Origin: a virus
Virus record (IMG/VR): IMGVR_UViG_3300032081_000734
Coordinates: 1 to 61,575 of that record
Direction: 5' to 3' (one strand)
Length of the DNA: 61,575 nucleotides
Shown: positions 23,907-32,959 of the stretch, in pieces
Layout: the number at the start of each line of letters is the position of its first letter
Numbering within the stretch: the first letter of the stretch is position 1
Program-made: the position numbers and the translations under genes
Notes under the pieces: model-generated
The model's database searches: none
The model's input: only the letters and a program-made list of their open reading frames with translations
What the model was told of the DNA's origin: nothing

Positions 23907-25552
23907 TATCTATAATCCCACATATAAGATCTATCACCATATTCATCAGCAAACCATCTATCTCCATCATTATCAACTTCACTTACAGTATCTAAACCAT
24001 CAGCAATAAAACCAAACGGAGCCATATCTTGATCGATTTGATTTTTTTGCTCTTCATAAATTCTTTTACGAACATCATTATCAGTCATTTCTTTGAAATA
24101 ATCTTGTGCAACTAACCATGAGAATATAACTAGACACATTGCTAGATCATCATTACATCCCTCTTCAGCCTCAAATGATTGTCTCTTTTGAACAAATGTA
24201 GTTAGTTCGGAAATAATATCATAATCATTTGTTAAAAGTTTATCATCTTCTAATAAAGTTTTTAAATTAGAACATCCTAATTTTTTTACTGCTGATGTCA
24301 TTCTGACACCCAATTGAGATTTTTTACCAGAAAATCCAGATCCAACTACTTGCCCTGCTCTACCTCTCATAGAACACATTAGCAAATTTTCATATTCAAG
24401 ATCAAAATAAAGAATAGATGCAACTTGATCACCAATATCGTTGACTTCAACTAAAACATATGATTGATTATATCCGTCTGCAACTTGTTTGATGATACTT
24501 GGAAATACCATCGGTTTTATTTCATTATTTCTATATTTTGCAACTATCTTATATGGAAATTGTGTTATGTCATATACAATGAAAGCTGAATAGTCACGTT
24601 CTACTCCTCTAGCAACGTCAACAGTAATCATATAATTATGATCTTTTTGAGATGCTTCATAGATATCCAATCCTTTATTTCTTTTGATTGGATCTTCATA
24701 TACTAAGTTTCTAAGTTTAGTGACATCAATCAGAGTATCAACAGATCCAAGGAATTCGCACTCGAACTCAACTTTGAACTGTTGTTCTGAAGTGTTTGCA
24801 ATAGTCTGTTGCTTCCACTTTGCATTTCTTCCAGGAACTTCTGACCAATGTACAGCTGTCGGAACATATTCATTCTTTTGCCTTTCAGCATCATGCCACA
24901 TACGGTAGAAGTGATTCATACCATGTGGTGTTGAAACAATAATTACCTTGGTGTTTTTACCAGACGAGATAGTAGGATAAACAGAGGCAAAGAATTGGTC
25001 AGCAATATGATTTGGGATGAAAGCGAACTCGTCAAGAAAGATGATATTATAGGACCCGCCACGGACAGCAGATGCAGATGTAGATGCGGCGATAATTTTA
25101 GATCCATTCTCCAACTCCAATGATTGTTTGTTCCAAGAAACAATACCCTGTTGCATCCACTTGGGTAAATTTTCATATGCAAGTTGTAATCTTCCAAGAA
25201 GATCTTTCGCAGTAGCTGCTTTGTTTGCTAAGATAGCAATATTAACATTGTCATTAAAGACGGCATAATGAAGCAGATAAGACACGCATGTTGTAGACTT
25301 ACCAGTCTGACGTGGCATCTTACAGATGTTGAATCTATTCTTATGGAAGTTTTTTACAAGTTTCTCTTGGAACTTGTACATCTTAAATGGTACAAGACCC
25401 TCATCTAGAGAAACAATTTTGATATAATTTTTAGCAAAATATACAGGATCTTTTTTACACTTCAAGAATTCTCGAATATCATCTTCAGAAAATTGAATCT
25501 TTGTATTTGCTTTTTTTAGATTTGGATTACCAAGATAAATGCTTTCACTCAT
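23906..25552 (-). CDS. 17: gp17 terminase large subunit
   Basis: A 548-residue protein from the ATG at 25552 (a TTG two codons upstream is less likely); T4 gp17 has 610. ATPase motifs: Walker A PRQTGKST near residue 80, and Walker B NIIFLDEFAF near 178. The C-terminal RNase H-type nuclease begins with VDVARGVERDYSAF, and a further acidic motif lies in EEGCNDDLAMCLVIF. It powers DNA packaging and cuts the concatemer. It ends in an acidic tail (DRWFADEYGDRSYMWDYR). Confidence 0.97.
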   Translation of the reverse strand: MSESIYLGNPNLKKANTKIQFSEDDIREFLKCKKDPVYFAKNYIKIVSLDEGLVPFKMYKFQEKLVKNFHKNRFNICKMPRQTGKSTTCVSYLLHYAVFNDNVNIAILANKAATAKDLLGRLQLAYENLPKWMQQGIVSWNKQSLELENGSKIIAASTSASAVRGGSYNIIFLDEFAFIPNHIADQFFASVYPTISSGKNTKVIIVSTPHGMNHFYRMWHDAERQKNEYVPTAVHWSEVPGRNAKWKQQTIANTSEQQFKVEFECEFLGSVDTLIDVTKLRNLVYEDPIKRNKGLDIYEASQKDHNYMITVDVARGVERDYSAFIVYDITQFPYKIVAKYRNNEIKPMVFPSIIKQVADGYNQSYVLVEVNDIGDQVASILYFDLEYENLLMCSMRGRAGQVVGSGFSGKKSQLGVRMTSAVKKLGCSNLKTLLEDDKLLTNDYDIISELTTFVQKRQSFEAEEGCNDDLAMCLVIFSWLVAQDYFKEMTDNDVRKRIYEEQKNQIDQDMAPFGFIADGLDTVSEVDNDGDRWFADEYGDRSYMWDYR

Positions 25553-25558
25553 AATCAA

Positions 25559-26836
25559 TTACCTTTGTTCAATCCAGTTGAGAACTGCCAGTGCCTTTTT
25601 GTTAGTGTTGGGAGAGGCACATGCTAAAGTGTATGTATCACTGATTGTTCCAATACCAGTTCTACCAAGTTGTAGTTGAGCTTTGTCATCAATTTCAGTT
25701 AATGCTGAACTTCCTGCAATAGCAAATCCAGATAGAAGATCAATCCCACCAGTAATTGCAGTGGCACTTACATCATACTGAGCAAATGAATCTGGATTTG
25801 GATGATCTGCAAAATTTTCATCTGTTAAAGTTCCATTTTGAATTAATTTCCAAAAAATATTTGTATTATCATTTGTTGCTGCTTGTAAGGATCTTAGTAA
25901 AAGAACAGCACCTAATTGATCAGATTTTAATCTGACAGTTACGACTGGATAAAATATATTTGCAGATTGTAGTGTAGTGCCAGTAATCGGATTGGATATA
26001 GTTTCAAGAATACCAAGTTTCTCTGGCTCACCTTCTTGAATTAGAGAATTAGAACCCTGATAGATGTAATGAGTTCCAGCAACACCAGTTATATTTTCAA
26101 TCTCAACACGAATGGGTAAGAACGGAGTGGAACACCAAACATTCTCATTAGTATTTGAATTATCAAATGTATGAGACGGAATAGTCTCATTCTTCATTAA
26201 CCATGCAAACTCTACAATACCAGCACCATACCATTCATAGTTGATGGAAATCATCTGCTGTTTTGTTGCATCAGCAGTTACACCAGTATATCCATTACCA
26301 TCAAACTTTTCACCATTCCAATTGTCTCTAGTGACTCTGGTTTCTGTAACAATACCTGTTGTAGTACTACGAATCACATAAGAATAAGTGCCACCATCAT
26401 CCTCAAAGTAAGCACCATTATTTTCATCAAATAATCCAAATCTTCTACGAATACCAACTTGTGGAGTATCAAGACGAATTGCAAATGTAAGAGTTCCACT
26501 TCTACCAGGAATGTATCTCATTACATTCCTGGTTTGTCGAATTACTTTACTTCCAGATGCAGAACCAACCTGCATTGTTACATTACTGGAACTTGCATTA
26601 AAAGTAGCAGTTGCACCGACTCCGACTAATCTTTCATCCCATACATCAGATTCTTTGCCATACTGAAAAGTATTGAAAAATACTGTTTGGTATGGAGCAA
26701 CTTTAAGTCTATTACTATCGGAAAAATTAGGTCTCCAATCTGTCTGGTTTCCCCAATGATCTGCAATATTATATGTCTCAAATAAAGATCTTTCCTGGTT
26801 TAGAAAGTCTTGTGTAGTCTTATTCCACTGTGCCAT
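25559..26836 (-). CDS. Virion structural protein, 425 residues
   Basis: A predicted all-beta protein beginning MAQWNKTTQDFLNQERSLFE. Segments such as SGTLTFAIRLDTPQVGIRRR, YEWYGAGIVEFAWLMKNE and STPFLPIRVEIENI suggest a jelly-roll or fibre-type domain. It has no T4 counterpart at this place (between gp16 and gp17). I recall homologues in marine T4-like phages called structural proteins. It may be a head or neck decoration or a fibre. It starts two bases after the 107-residue gene and is separated from gp17 by six bases. Confidence 0.7.
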   Translation of the reverse strand: MAQWNKTTQDFLNQERSLFETYNIADHWGNQTDWRPNFSDSNRLKVAPYQTVFFNTFQYGKESDVWDERLVGVGATATFNASSSNVTMQVGSASGSKVIRQTRNVMRYIPGRSGTLTFAIRLDTPQVGIRRRFGLFDENNGAYFEDDGGTYSYVIRSTTTGIVTETRVTRDNWNGEKFDGNGYTGVTADATKQQMISINYEWYGAGIVEFAWLMKNETIPSHTFDNSNTNENVWCSTPFLPIRVEIENITGVAGTHYIYQGSNSLIQEGEPEKLGILETISNPITGTTLQSANIFYPVVTVRLKSDQLGAVLLLRSLQAATNDNTNIFWKLIQNGTLTDENFADHPNPDSFAQYDVSATAITGGIDLLSGFAIAGSSALTEIDDKAQLQLGRTGIGTISDTYTLACASPNTNKKALAVLNWIEQR

Positions 26837-26838
26837 AA

Positions 26839-27162
26839 TCAGTCAACCCATTCTAGTTTTGAAGGATGATATCTCCTTGCGTTTTTAATATTAAAGTTCT
26901 TTTCTTCTACTGGATAAATGTTATGTACCATTGCACCAGGATATTCACTCTGAAGTTTTTCAGCCAATTCCTGCTTTGATGGTATTCCAGTCTTTGTTAC
27001 CATCTCAATTCTATATATGCTATTCTGCCAAGTTATATCGGCAACATAACTCTCACCAACTTCCTCTTGAGATTGTTGATCTTGAGAGTTGATGTATAGG
27101 TTTCCGTTGAAGTCGCCAGAGATATTGACTGACTCTGACATAAATTGTTTAAAGTTTTTCAT
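26839..27162 (-). CDS. Virion protein with head-targeting-like N-terminus, 107 residues
   Basis: The ATG at 27160-27162 overlaps the preceding stop as ATGA, so I prefer it to the in-frame start at 27174. The protein begins MKNFKQFMSESVNI, close to the T4 capsid-targeting peptide MKTYQEFIAEA of internal head proteins, and FMSE followed by Ser fits prohead-protease cleavage. The rest is a compact domain with IPSKQELAEKLQSEYPGAMV that resembles residues 410-435 of the adjacent 540-residue protein. I infer an internal head protein; not proven. Confidence 0.65.
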   Translation of the reverse strand: MKNFKQFMSESVNISGDFNGNLYINSQDQQSQEEVGESYVADITWQNSIYRIEMVTKTGIPSKQELAEKLQSEYPGAMVHNIYPVEEKNFNIKNARRYHPSKLEWVD

Positions 27163-28784
27163 CAGCAATTCCAAGCTCTAAGGGACTTATTGATTCTGCT
27201 ATCGGGATCTCTAGCAGTTTTGGCAGAAGTGAGTTTTGCCTTCATACCTTTCATTCTTGCACAGAATGATGATCTTCTTTTGTTACCCTTCTTTTTAGAT
27301 GGTGCTTTTAGATCAGAACCAGGGTTCTCTCTTTCATAAGACTTACGTCCTTTTTCATTGAGGCCACCTTCTTTGTTCTTACCAGACTTCTTAGTCCATG
27401 CAGCACCTTCTGCCATGAAATTTCCAAAACTTTTAACACCTTCTACAGTTACAAGCGGTTCATTTTCAATACGATCTCTTTCAAAGAAATTTGCCAATAT
27501 AGCTTCAGGATAAATTTTTCTGAGTTGAATTAATACATCTTCTCTAGAAGGTCTCTTTGATGTTGGAAAGAAAAATTGAAGTGACTTATACTGACCTCTA
27601 AAGGTAAAGAAGATTGTATAAGTTCTTCCCGTTTTTTGAATTCTTTCATATTTTTCTTCAACATACTCTTCATTTGATGGAGTAACAGAAGCAATATCAA
27701 ATGTATTTGATCCAAGAGCAGCAGGACTTGAATTCATATCCCAGTTTTTTGGCCCATATGCACACTCTTCTCTAGTCTCATTCTTTTGGCACTGAGGGCA
27801 ATAACGAACATTTCCCATACCCTCTACATGTAGACTGAGATTGTCACCGAGATTTACTTCTTCTTTCTTAGTTTTCTTAACACAGTTTGGATATCTCTTT
27901 CCAAACATAGTCTTCATGCCTTTCTGCTCATAACCTTTCCAACATGCTTCGCCAATCTCCACTTCTTCTTTTGTGCTATTACCCCAGTTAGCAGCACCAA
28001 CCTTACGACACTTTACTAAAGCACCAGAAGCATAAGCAGAGGGCCATACAGAATAGCGAGACTTGACCTTACTGTAACAAGCGTCTTTCTTACCACTACC
28101 TTTTCCTGGTGTATCCTTTGCTTCTTTCATTGATTCTTTTTTCTTTTCTGGTAAATTTTTATGCTTTGTTTTTGCAAAATCTTTTACATCTTTCAACTTC
28201 ATACTGGATGCAGCTTTAGCAACCTCAGATGATGGATTTTCCATTTCACCTTTTTGAGTTGCTCTAACCATTCCAAAAAATCTTTGCTGTTTTTTAGAAA
28301 CTGCTTCTTCGTTTCTAATTTTTCTATCAGTTTTTACCATGGTAGGTGCAGATGCTCCAGTTTTTTTCTGTTGACCAGGATCTTCTCTTCTCTTTGCTGC
28401 CTTAGCAGCAACTCTCTCTTTCTTAGACATACTTGCCCTTTTAGAAGAAGAAACACATTTAGGAATACCTTCACCAGGTTTATCACTTGCACAGGTTCCA
28501 CCTGTTACAACATTAACCCATCCACCTTTACCATCTTTTGATTTAGATTTACCAAACCAATCACGTAGCCCTTCTTCAGATATTCCACCGTCACCATTAG
28601 CATTTCCACCATTGCCATTACTACTTTCACCATTACCATTCTTTTTATTCTCGGAATCATCACCTTCTTCATCTTTTGCAAGATATCCACGAGAACCAAT
28701 ATGGTATCCCATAGGAATCTTCTTACATTTTTTATCTGTAAAACAGTAGTAATAACCAATTTTACATTTCTTAGATTCCGTCAT
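27162..28784 (-). CDS. Multi-domain basic virion protein with DUF6321-like end, 540 residues
   Basis: A mosaic. Residues 1-35 have Cys pairs (CKIGYYYCFTDKKC). Residues 40-68 are an Asn/Gly linker. Residues 71-150 form a basic block with GLRDWFGKSKSKDGKGGWV. Residues 236-268 hold CYSKVKSRYSVWPSAYASG. Residues 277-342 have a second Cys-rich part with CPQC. Residues 370-436 resemble the 107-residue neighbour. Residues 451-459 (KSFGNFMAE) look like a head-targeting/prohead-protease motif placed internally. Residues 461-540 match what I remember as DUF6321 (GGLNEKGRKSYERENPGSDL, RMKGMKAKLTSAKTARDP). It is very rich in Lys. Between gp16 and gp17; probably packaged with or bound to DNA, by inference. 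Confidence 0.65.
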   Translation of the reverse strand: MTESKKCKIGYYYCFTDKKCKKIPMGYHIGSRGYLAKDEEGDDSENKKNGNGESSNGNGGNANGDGGISEEGLRDWFGKSKSKDGKGGWVNVVTGGTCASDKPGEGIPKCVSSSKRASMSKKERVAAKAAKRREDPGQQKKTGASAPTMVKTDRKIRNEEAVSKKQQRFFGMVRATQKGEMENPSSEVAKAASSMKLKDVKDFAKTKHKNLPEKKKESMKEAKDTPGKGSGKKDACYSKVKSRYSVWPSAYASGALVKCRKVGAANWGNSTKEEVEIGEACWKGYEQKGMKTMFGKRYPNCVKKTKKEEVNLGDNLSLHVEGMGNVRYCPQCQKNETREECAYGPKNWDMNSSPAALGSNTFDIASVTPSNEEYVEEKYERIQKTGRTYTIFFTFRGQYKSLQFFFPTSKRPSREDVLIQLRKIYPEAILANFFERDRIENEPLVTVEGVKSFGNFMAEGAAWTKKSGKNKEGGLNEKGRKSYERENPGSDLKAPSKKKGNKRRSSFCARMKGMKAKLTSAKTARDPDSRINKSLRAWNC

Positions 28785-29194
28785 TGTTGGCTTTTAAGAA
28801 ATTTAGCTAGTTCTGCAGTAGACCCTACAAATAATGAATTATTTGTAATGGATTTCGGACCAGAGTCCTCATCTTTATTTAGTTCCTTCATTTTTTTCTG
28901 TAAATCTATAAGTTTATCAGTTGTATCTGCAACACTTTTTATAATCTGTCCAGCAACTTCATATGCTCTAGGAGAATCTGACTCCTGAGCTAATTCCATA
29001 ATTCCATTTAAACTTTCTTGACCTTTTTCAATTAAAGAATAAAGATTTCCTCTCGTATATTCATAGTCTTTCTTAGACTGTTCAATTCTTTCATCAGAAA
29101 CAATAGGAATAATTTCAGATTCCTTGGGAGTGACATCTATAATATCAGTTTCAGTATTCAGAGAATCGCTAATTTTATCGAATGATTTTGACAT
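28781..29194 (-). CDS. 16: gp16 terminase small subunit
   Basis: A 137-residue protein; T4 gp16 has 164. The core DYEYTRGNLYSLIEKGQESL, then ELAQESDSPRAYEVAGQIIK and DTTDKLIDLQKKMKEL, is the helical hairpin of T4-like small terminases, and the GPKSITNNSLFVGSTAEL end is typical. It recognises or regulates packaging by gp17. It overlaps the next gene by ATGA. In T4 gp16 directly precedes gp17; here three genes are inserted between them. Confidence 0.9.
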   Translation of the reverse strand: MSKSFDKISDSLNTETDIIDVTPKESEIIPIVSDERIEQSKKDYEYTRGNLYSLIEKGQESLNGIMELAQESDSPRAYEVAGQIIKSVADTTDKLIDLQKKMKELNKDEDSGPKSITNNSLFVGSTAELAKFLKSQQ

Positions 29195-29202
29195 GACATT
29201 AA

Positions 29203-30000
29203 TTATGAATCAGTTCCTGAGGCTGGATTAAATGACTTACTATCACTAAACATTTCTATCGTTTCACTGAATCCAAAGTCATCTCCAGGACTAGCATCAA
29301 TGGGATCAGGAACAGCGGTATATCTCATTTCACGTTTAGCGGTATCTGTATCAGTTTGAGTGTGATAATCAACTTGAACCTTACGAATGAGTCCATCAGT
29401 GCTTTCTGCAATAGGACCAAATAGATATGTGTTAGCAGTAAACGTTAAATTATAAATTAAAGCTCTCCTTGTTTGGAAATTTCCTTCATATTCATCTTGC
29501 ATATTGATATTATTTAATGCAATGGCAATATCTCTCTTTTCTCCTATTGAACTCACTAAATCAACAGTAACTTTAAAAGATGGTTGAAAGTATGGTAAAA
29601 TTTGCTCTATAATTTGTAGAGCGTCTTCATTTAGTTTTGAATATATTGATAGTTGAAATTCTACGTTATAAGGAACAGGAAGAAATACTTTTTTTAGGTT
29701 CTCACCATCTACTGCTTTGAAAGTTTTAGTTACATTTGACTTTCTAGATGCATCATATGTAATTCCCAACATTTCAAATGACATTCGTGGTAATGTTATT
29801 GCCACTGATCTATCGAAATCAGGGTTTTGCAACAATCTTGCAAGAAACTTTTGTTGGGGTGCATATGCTAAAGGAACTTTTATGTCACTAATTGTTCCAG
29901 AGTCATCACTTGTATGTCTTATATGAATATCATTGAATATAGTACCAAAGGCAACAATTGTCTTTCGTAATATTTCGTGATAGTAATAAGTTCCTAACAT
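29203..30000 (-). CDS. 15: gp15 tail sheath stabiliser and completion protein
   Basis: A 265-residue protein, near T4 gp15 (272). It begins MLGTYYYHEILRKTIVAFGT and contains VPLAYAPQQKFLARLLQNPD and PYNVEFQLSIYSKLNEDALQ, motifs recognisable in the gp15 family. It caps the tail tube and sheath and joins the neck. Its ATG overlaps the gp14 stop by one base (TAATG-type junction). Confidence 0.94.
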   Translation of the reverse strand: MLGTYYYHEILRKTIVAFGTIFNDIHIRHTSDDSGTISDIKVPLAYAPQQKFLARLLQNPDFDRSVAITLPRMSFEMLGITYDASRKSNVTKTFKAVDGENLKKVFLPVPYNVEFQLSIYSKLNEDALQIIEQILPYFQPSFKVTVDLVSSIGEKRDIAIALNNINMQDEYEGNFQTRRALIYNLTFTANTYLFGPIAESTDGLIRKVQVDYHTQTDTDTAKREMRYTAVPDPIDASPGDDFGFSETIEMFSDSKSFNPASGTDS

Positions 30001-31379
30001 TAGTATGTACCAAAGGGATTCGATTCTGTAAAGTCTACGATATCGTCAGCTAAGTTTTCAATTTCTTCATTTTGAGCATATGCTATTTCAATTCCAGGGT
30101 CTGAATTAAATGTAGAAACTGTATGCGTGGCGTTAGATGTAGCGCCAACAACATCTTCTCCAGCTGTGAACGTACCACTATTTATGTACACGTCTAGGGT
30201 CTTGGCATCTTTATCGTATTTCTTGACTCTTGCTGTAGCACCAGATAGACTTCCAGTAACAATTTCATTACTAATAAAGATTCCAGTTCCAATTGATGGT
30301 GCTGTAGAAATCCCCACAGTTGGTGCCACAGTATAACCAAAACCAGCGTTTCTAATTCTCATTTCAGTAATAGTTCCACCAGTTCCAATTGTAGAAATTA
30401 CTTCAGCAGAAGAACCAATTGAAGTATTTGCTGAACCAGCTAAAGTTACTATAGGAGCATTGACATAAAGTGATCCAGGGTTTGTAATGGTAAGTGTTTG
30501 AACAGATCCATCACCAAGAATTGCTGTTGCAGCTGCTCCAACACCACCGCCACCACTAAACGTTATGGTTGGAACCTCTGTGTATCCTGCACCAGCATTT
30601 GTGATAAGAACTTCCAAGATGGAGTTTGATGTTGTTATAGCAACAGCTGTTGCATTTGTTCCACCTACAGGTGCAGTTGAAATTGCAACCGTTGGTGCTG
30701 ATGTATAGTTATATCCATCATTATTAAGTTGAACTTTTCTAACTGATCCAGTTAACGCAATGCCAGCAGTTGCAGTAGCATTTACACCAGATCCTGTAAG
30801 ATTTATTGTAGTAATATACCCTTCATCAACAACTCTATCATCAATTGCCTCAATACCAGTATCGATAATTTCATCTTCAAGTCTAAGAAGTTCACAACTT
30901 ATCTGATAAACATAATTTTTACCTAATTGGTAAAATGGTTTTTCTTCCTCAACAAATTTAATTTCATAAAGTCTTTCACCAAGAGGGAAGAAAATGACAT
31001 CACCTTCTCTAGGCCTAGAATCTAATATAATTTCACTAGCATCTTGTTCTTTTAAATCTTTTAAAAACTCTACGATATAAGTCTGAAATCTTTCTGCTGA
31101 AATTGTTAATGATATTTCATTTCTAAGTTCAATACCAAATTTTGACATGATATTGACATTATCACCATATCCTTGATAATTATCAAGATATGCTTCGATG
31201 ATAAAATTATCATCTAACTTAGACATTGTAACTTCTTTAGAAATTTTTTCAGTGCCAAGAATTTTTCGTGGGATATAATATACATCTATCCCATATATTT
31301 TTAACTGCTCATTAATCAAATCTTGAAGTAAATACTGCTCTTGACTTGATCCTTGTAGAAAATAAGAATTTCTTGCCAT
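30000..31379 (-). CDS. 14: gp14 neck protein with inserted repeat domain
   Basis: A 459-residue protein; T4 gp14 has 256. Residues 1-180 match gp14 (QEQYLLQDLINEQLKIYG, RPREGDVIFFPLGERLYEI, PFYQLGKNYVYQISCELL), and the end ENLADDIVDFTESNPFGTY matches the gp14 C-terminus. Between them about 230 residues are inserted, with four copies of a motif of the form N-x-G-x-x-Y-x-x-x-P-x-V-x-(I/L) at about 217-235, 261-276, 299-316 and 344-360. These resemble repeats in the baseplate proteins of this phage. gp14 with gp13 completes the head and binds the tail. Confidence 0.92.
   Translation of the reverse strand: MARNSYFLQGSSQEQYLLQDLINEQLKIYGIDVYYIPRKILGTEKISKEVTMSKLDDNFIIEAYLDNYQGYGDNVNIMSKFGIELRNEISLTISAERFQTYIVEFLKDLKEQDASEIILDSRPREGDVIFFPLGERLYEIKFVEEEKPFYQLGKNYVYQISCELLRLEDEIIDTGIEAIDDRVVDEGYITTINLTGSGVNATATAGIALTGSVRKVQLNNDGYNYTSAPTVAISTAPVGGTNATAVAITTSNSILEVLITNAGAGYTEVPTITFSGGGGVGAAATAILGDGSVQTLTITNPGSLYVNAPIVTLAGSANTSIGSSAEVISTIGTGGTITEMRIRNAGFGYTVAPTVGISTAPSIGTGIFISNEIVTGSLSGATARVKKYDKDAKTLDVYINSGTFTAGEDVVGATSNATHTVSTFNSDPGIEIAYAQNEEIENLADDIVDFTESNPFGTY
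30285..30752 (-). repeat. Four internal repeats inside gp14
   Basis: Protein-level repeats (DGYNYTSAPTVAIS, GAGYTEVPTITFS, GSLYVNAPIVTL, GFGYTVAPTVGIS) within the insertion in the neck protein, spaced about 40 residues apart and separated by Gly/Ala/Thr-rich linkers. Confidence 0.8.
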
Positions 31380-32218
31380 TATCCTATCATGTCCATGGGT
31401 GGTAATTCATAATAACTAGCCATCTTATCTTCTATTTCTCTTATTTCTGCATTTCCATCTTCATAATATTGTCTACCATTAAGTTCAACACCTCCAGGTA
31501 GTTTGGTTCCACTAAATTTCATCATGTTCGCACCCCACTGTCTTTTGATTAAAGAAGTTAAGTATCTTTTTACCCAAGTATCATTATATATTTTATTAAA
31601 ATCTGATGGATTTAAAGCACGAATACAGTCAATAACAAGATAATCACCAGCTGTCTGAGCAGTCCAATCAATATCTAGATACAATCTACCAGATCTCTTT
31701 GAAAATCTAACTTGCTTATCTGTAGTTAATAAGAAATCAATATCTTCTAGATATCTTTTTGTCATTGAATAATTTAGAAGATCCACACTACTGAAGTAGT
31801 ATAGATCATTTAAAAATAGTTGATATTTAATACTAAACATGCCACCAGAAATAGAACTAGTGTCAAATTTAAAAATTTTATTGATTCCTATAACAGAATC
31901 TGGTACTTTAATATAATTGTTGTTCTCTTCAAAAGAAAATTCTGTTGTCAATCCAACAGATTCTGTTACTGTTGTAGTTGAAATTCCAGTGCTTGCAGAA
32001 CTACCTGGACCCCTTCCCCTATCAATATCATCTTGTGTAATTTGATATTTTAGAAATGTTTTTTCAGATCCATCAAAATGACGTTCTTGAAAATATTGAA
32101 TGGTATCATCAACCAAATCATCTATCTGATCATCATCCACGTTGATTTCTAAAACTGGCGCACCAAGTTTTCGTAGAGAGTAATCTATTAATTCTTGTCT
32201 TGTAGATGGTGATGCCAT
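31379..32218 (-). CDS. 13: gp13 neck protein
   Basis: A 279-residue protein; T4 gp13 has 309. It starts MASPSTRQELIDYSLRKLG and carries INVDDDQIDDLVDDTIQYFQ, ALNPSDFNKIYNDTWVKRY and LIKRQWGANMMKFSGTKLPG, the family's signature segments. It forms the head-completion ring with gp14. Position and order (13, 14, 15) are as in T4; no wac-like fibritin gene precedes it. Confidence 0.93.
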   Translation of the reverse strand: MASPSTRQELIDYSLRKLGAPVLEINVDDDQIDDLVDDTIQYFQERHFDGSEKTFLKYQITQDDIDRGRGPGSSASTGISTTTVTESVGLTTEFSFEENNNYIKVPDSVIGINKIFKFDTSSISGGMFSIKYQLFLNDLYYFSSVDLLNYSMTKRYLEDIDFLLTTDKQVRFSKRSGRLYLDIDWTAQTAGDYLVIDCIRALNPSDFNKIYNDTWVKRYLTSLIKRQWGANMMKFSGTKLPGGVELNGRQYYEDGNAEIREIEDKMASYYELPPMDMIG

Positions 32219-32229
32219 TTTACTCCAAA

Positions 32230-32364
32230 CTAATTATTCAGTAAAATTTTTACAGATTTGCTGGTATCATCAAGAGATGAAACTGATTTATCAGTCCTAT
32301 TATTTAATAAAACTGTAGTTACAGTAGAGCTATTCTCAGTTGTGACTGTAGTTATTCCAGCCAT
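32230..32364 (-). CDS. Small Thr/Ser-rich protein, 44 residues
   Basis: Reads MAGITTVTTENSSTVTTV, then LLNNRTDKSVSSLDDTSKSV and ends ILLNN. Its ATG overlaps the preceding stop as TAATG, and gp13 begins 11 bases later. The beta-prone repeat-like composition suggests a minor structural peptide. No family recognised. Confidence 0.5.
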   Translation of the reverse strand: MAGITTVTTENSSTVTTVLLNNRTDKSVSSLDDTSKSVKILLNN

Positions 32365-32720
32365 TATCGGGTAATTCCAGGATTGACAATCGCGGAACCT
32401 TGAACAACTCTAAGTGTTGTAGAAATACCACTCACAGTGTCTATCCCACTATTAATTACAACATCATAAACATATCTACCACTTTTTATGGCAGATGTTT
32501 CCGTTGCACCTAAAGAAATACGAACATTTCCACCACTATCACTTGTCACTGTTGAAATGAAAGTGTGTTTTGAAGATGACGTTGGAGTCTTTCTTAATTG
32601 AGCACTAACAGCATATCCAACCAAACTCTTGGGTGAGTTTGTTGACGCATCTTCAATGGTGAAATTTTTAGTAAAATCAGCACCCTGATTGATAATCAAG
32701 TTGTGTGAATATACTGCCAT
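32364..32720 (-). CDS. Small beta-sandwich structural protein, 118 residues
   Basis: Begins MAVYSHNLIINQGADFTKNF, followed by SLVGYAVSAQLRKTPTSS and ending in GIDTVSGISTTLRVVQGSAI. Alternating beta pattern with Gly turns suggests an Ig-like sandwich, as in many phage fibre or neck attachments; the QGADF-start resembles proteins seen widely in marine T4-like phages. A late box lies 27 bases upstream. Exact role unknown. Confidence 0.65.
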   Translation of the reverse strand: MAVYSHNLIINQGADFTKNFTIEDASTNSPKSLVGYAVSAQLRKTPTSSSKHTFISTVTSDSGGNVRISLGATETSAIKSGRYVYDVVINSGIDTVSGISTTLRVVQGSAIVNPGITR

Positions 32721-32745
32721 CTTACAAGTTCATCAGGGCTCTTGA

Positions 32746-32958
32746 CTATTTATTATTATTCTCAATGAGAGTCTTCAATATCCCCTTGATTTCAGAGAGT
32801 TCATTTTTAAGTTGATCAATCTCTTCATTTTTTCTTTCTTTTTGCCTTTTTAATTTCATGTAGTTTGCATAAGCTTGATCATCTACATTGATCACACTCC
32901 CAGTTTCTAAGTTTTTATACAAACTGGGATCTTGATCTACTTTAATATATTCAGACAT
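32746..32958 (-). CDS. Coiled-coil protein, 70 residues
   Basis: N-terminal half MSEYIKVDQDPSLYKNLETG with VINVDDQAYANYMKLKRQ, then a heptad-patterned coiled coil to the end (ERKNEEIDQLKNELSEIKGI, LKTLIENNNK). It starts one base after the 2476-residue gene ends. It may trimerise a fibre or act as a chaperone; unknown. Confidence 0.7.
   Translation of the reverse strand: MSEYIKVDQDPSLYKNLETGSVINVDDQAYANYMKLKRQKERKNEEIDQLKNELSEIKGILKTLIENNNK
32747..32754 (-). promoter_or_regulatory. Late promoter box AATAAATA upstream of the 118-residue gene
   Basis: On the minus strand, 27 bases before the ATG at 32720, overlapping the end of the coiled-coil gene. It could also serve gp13 to gp15. Confidence 0.6.
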
Positions 32959-32959
32959 T

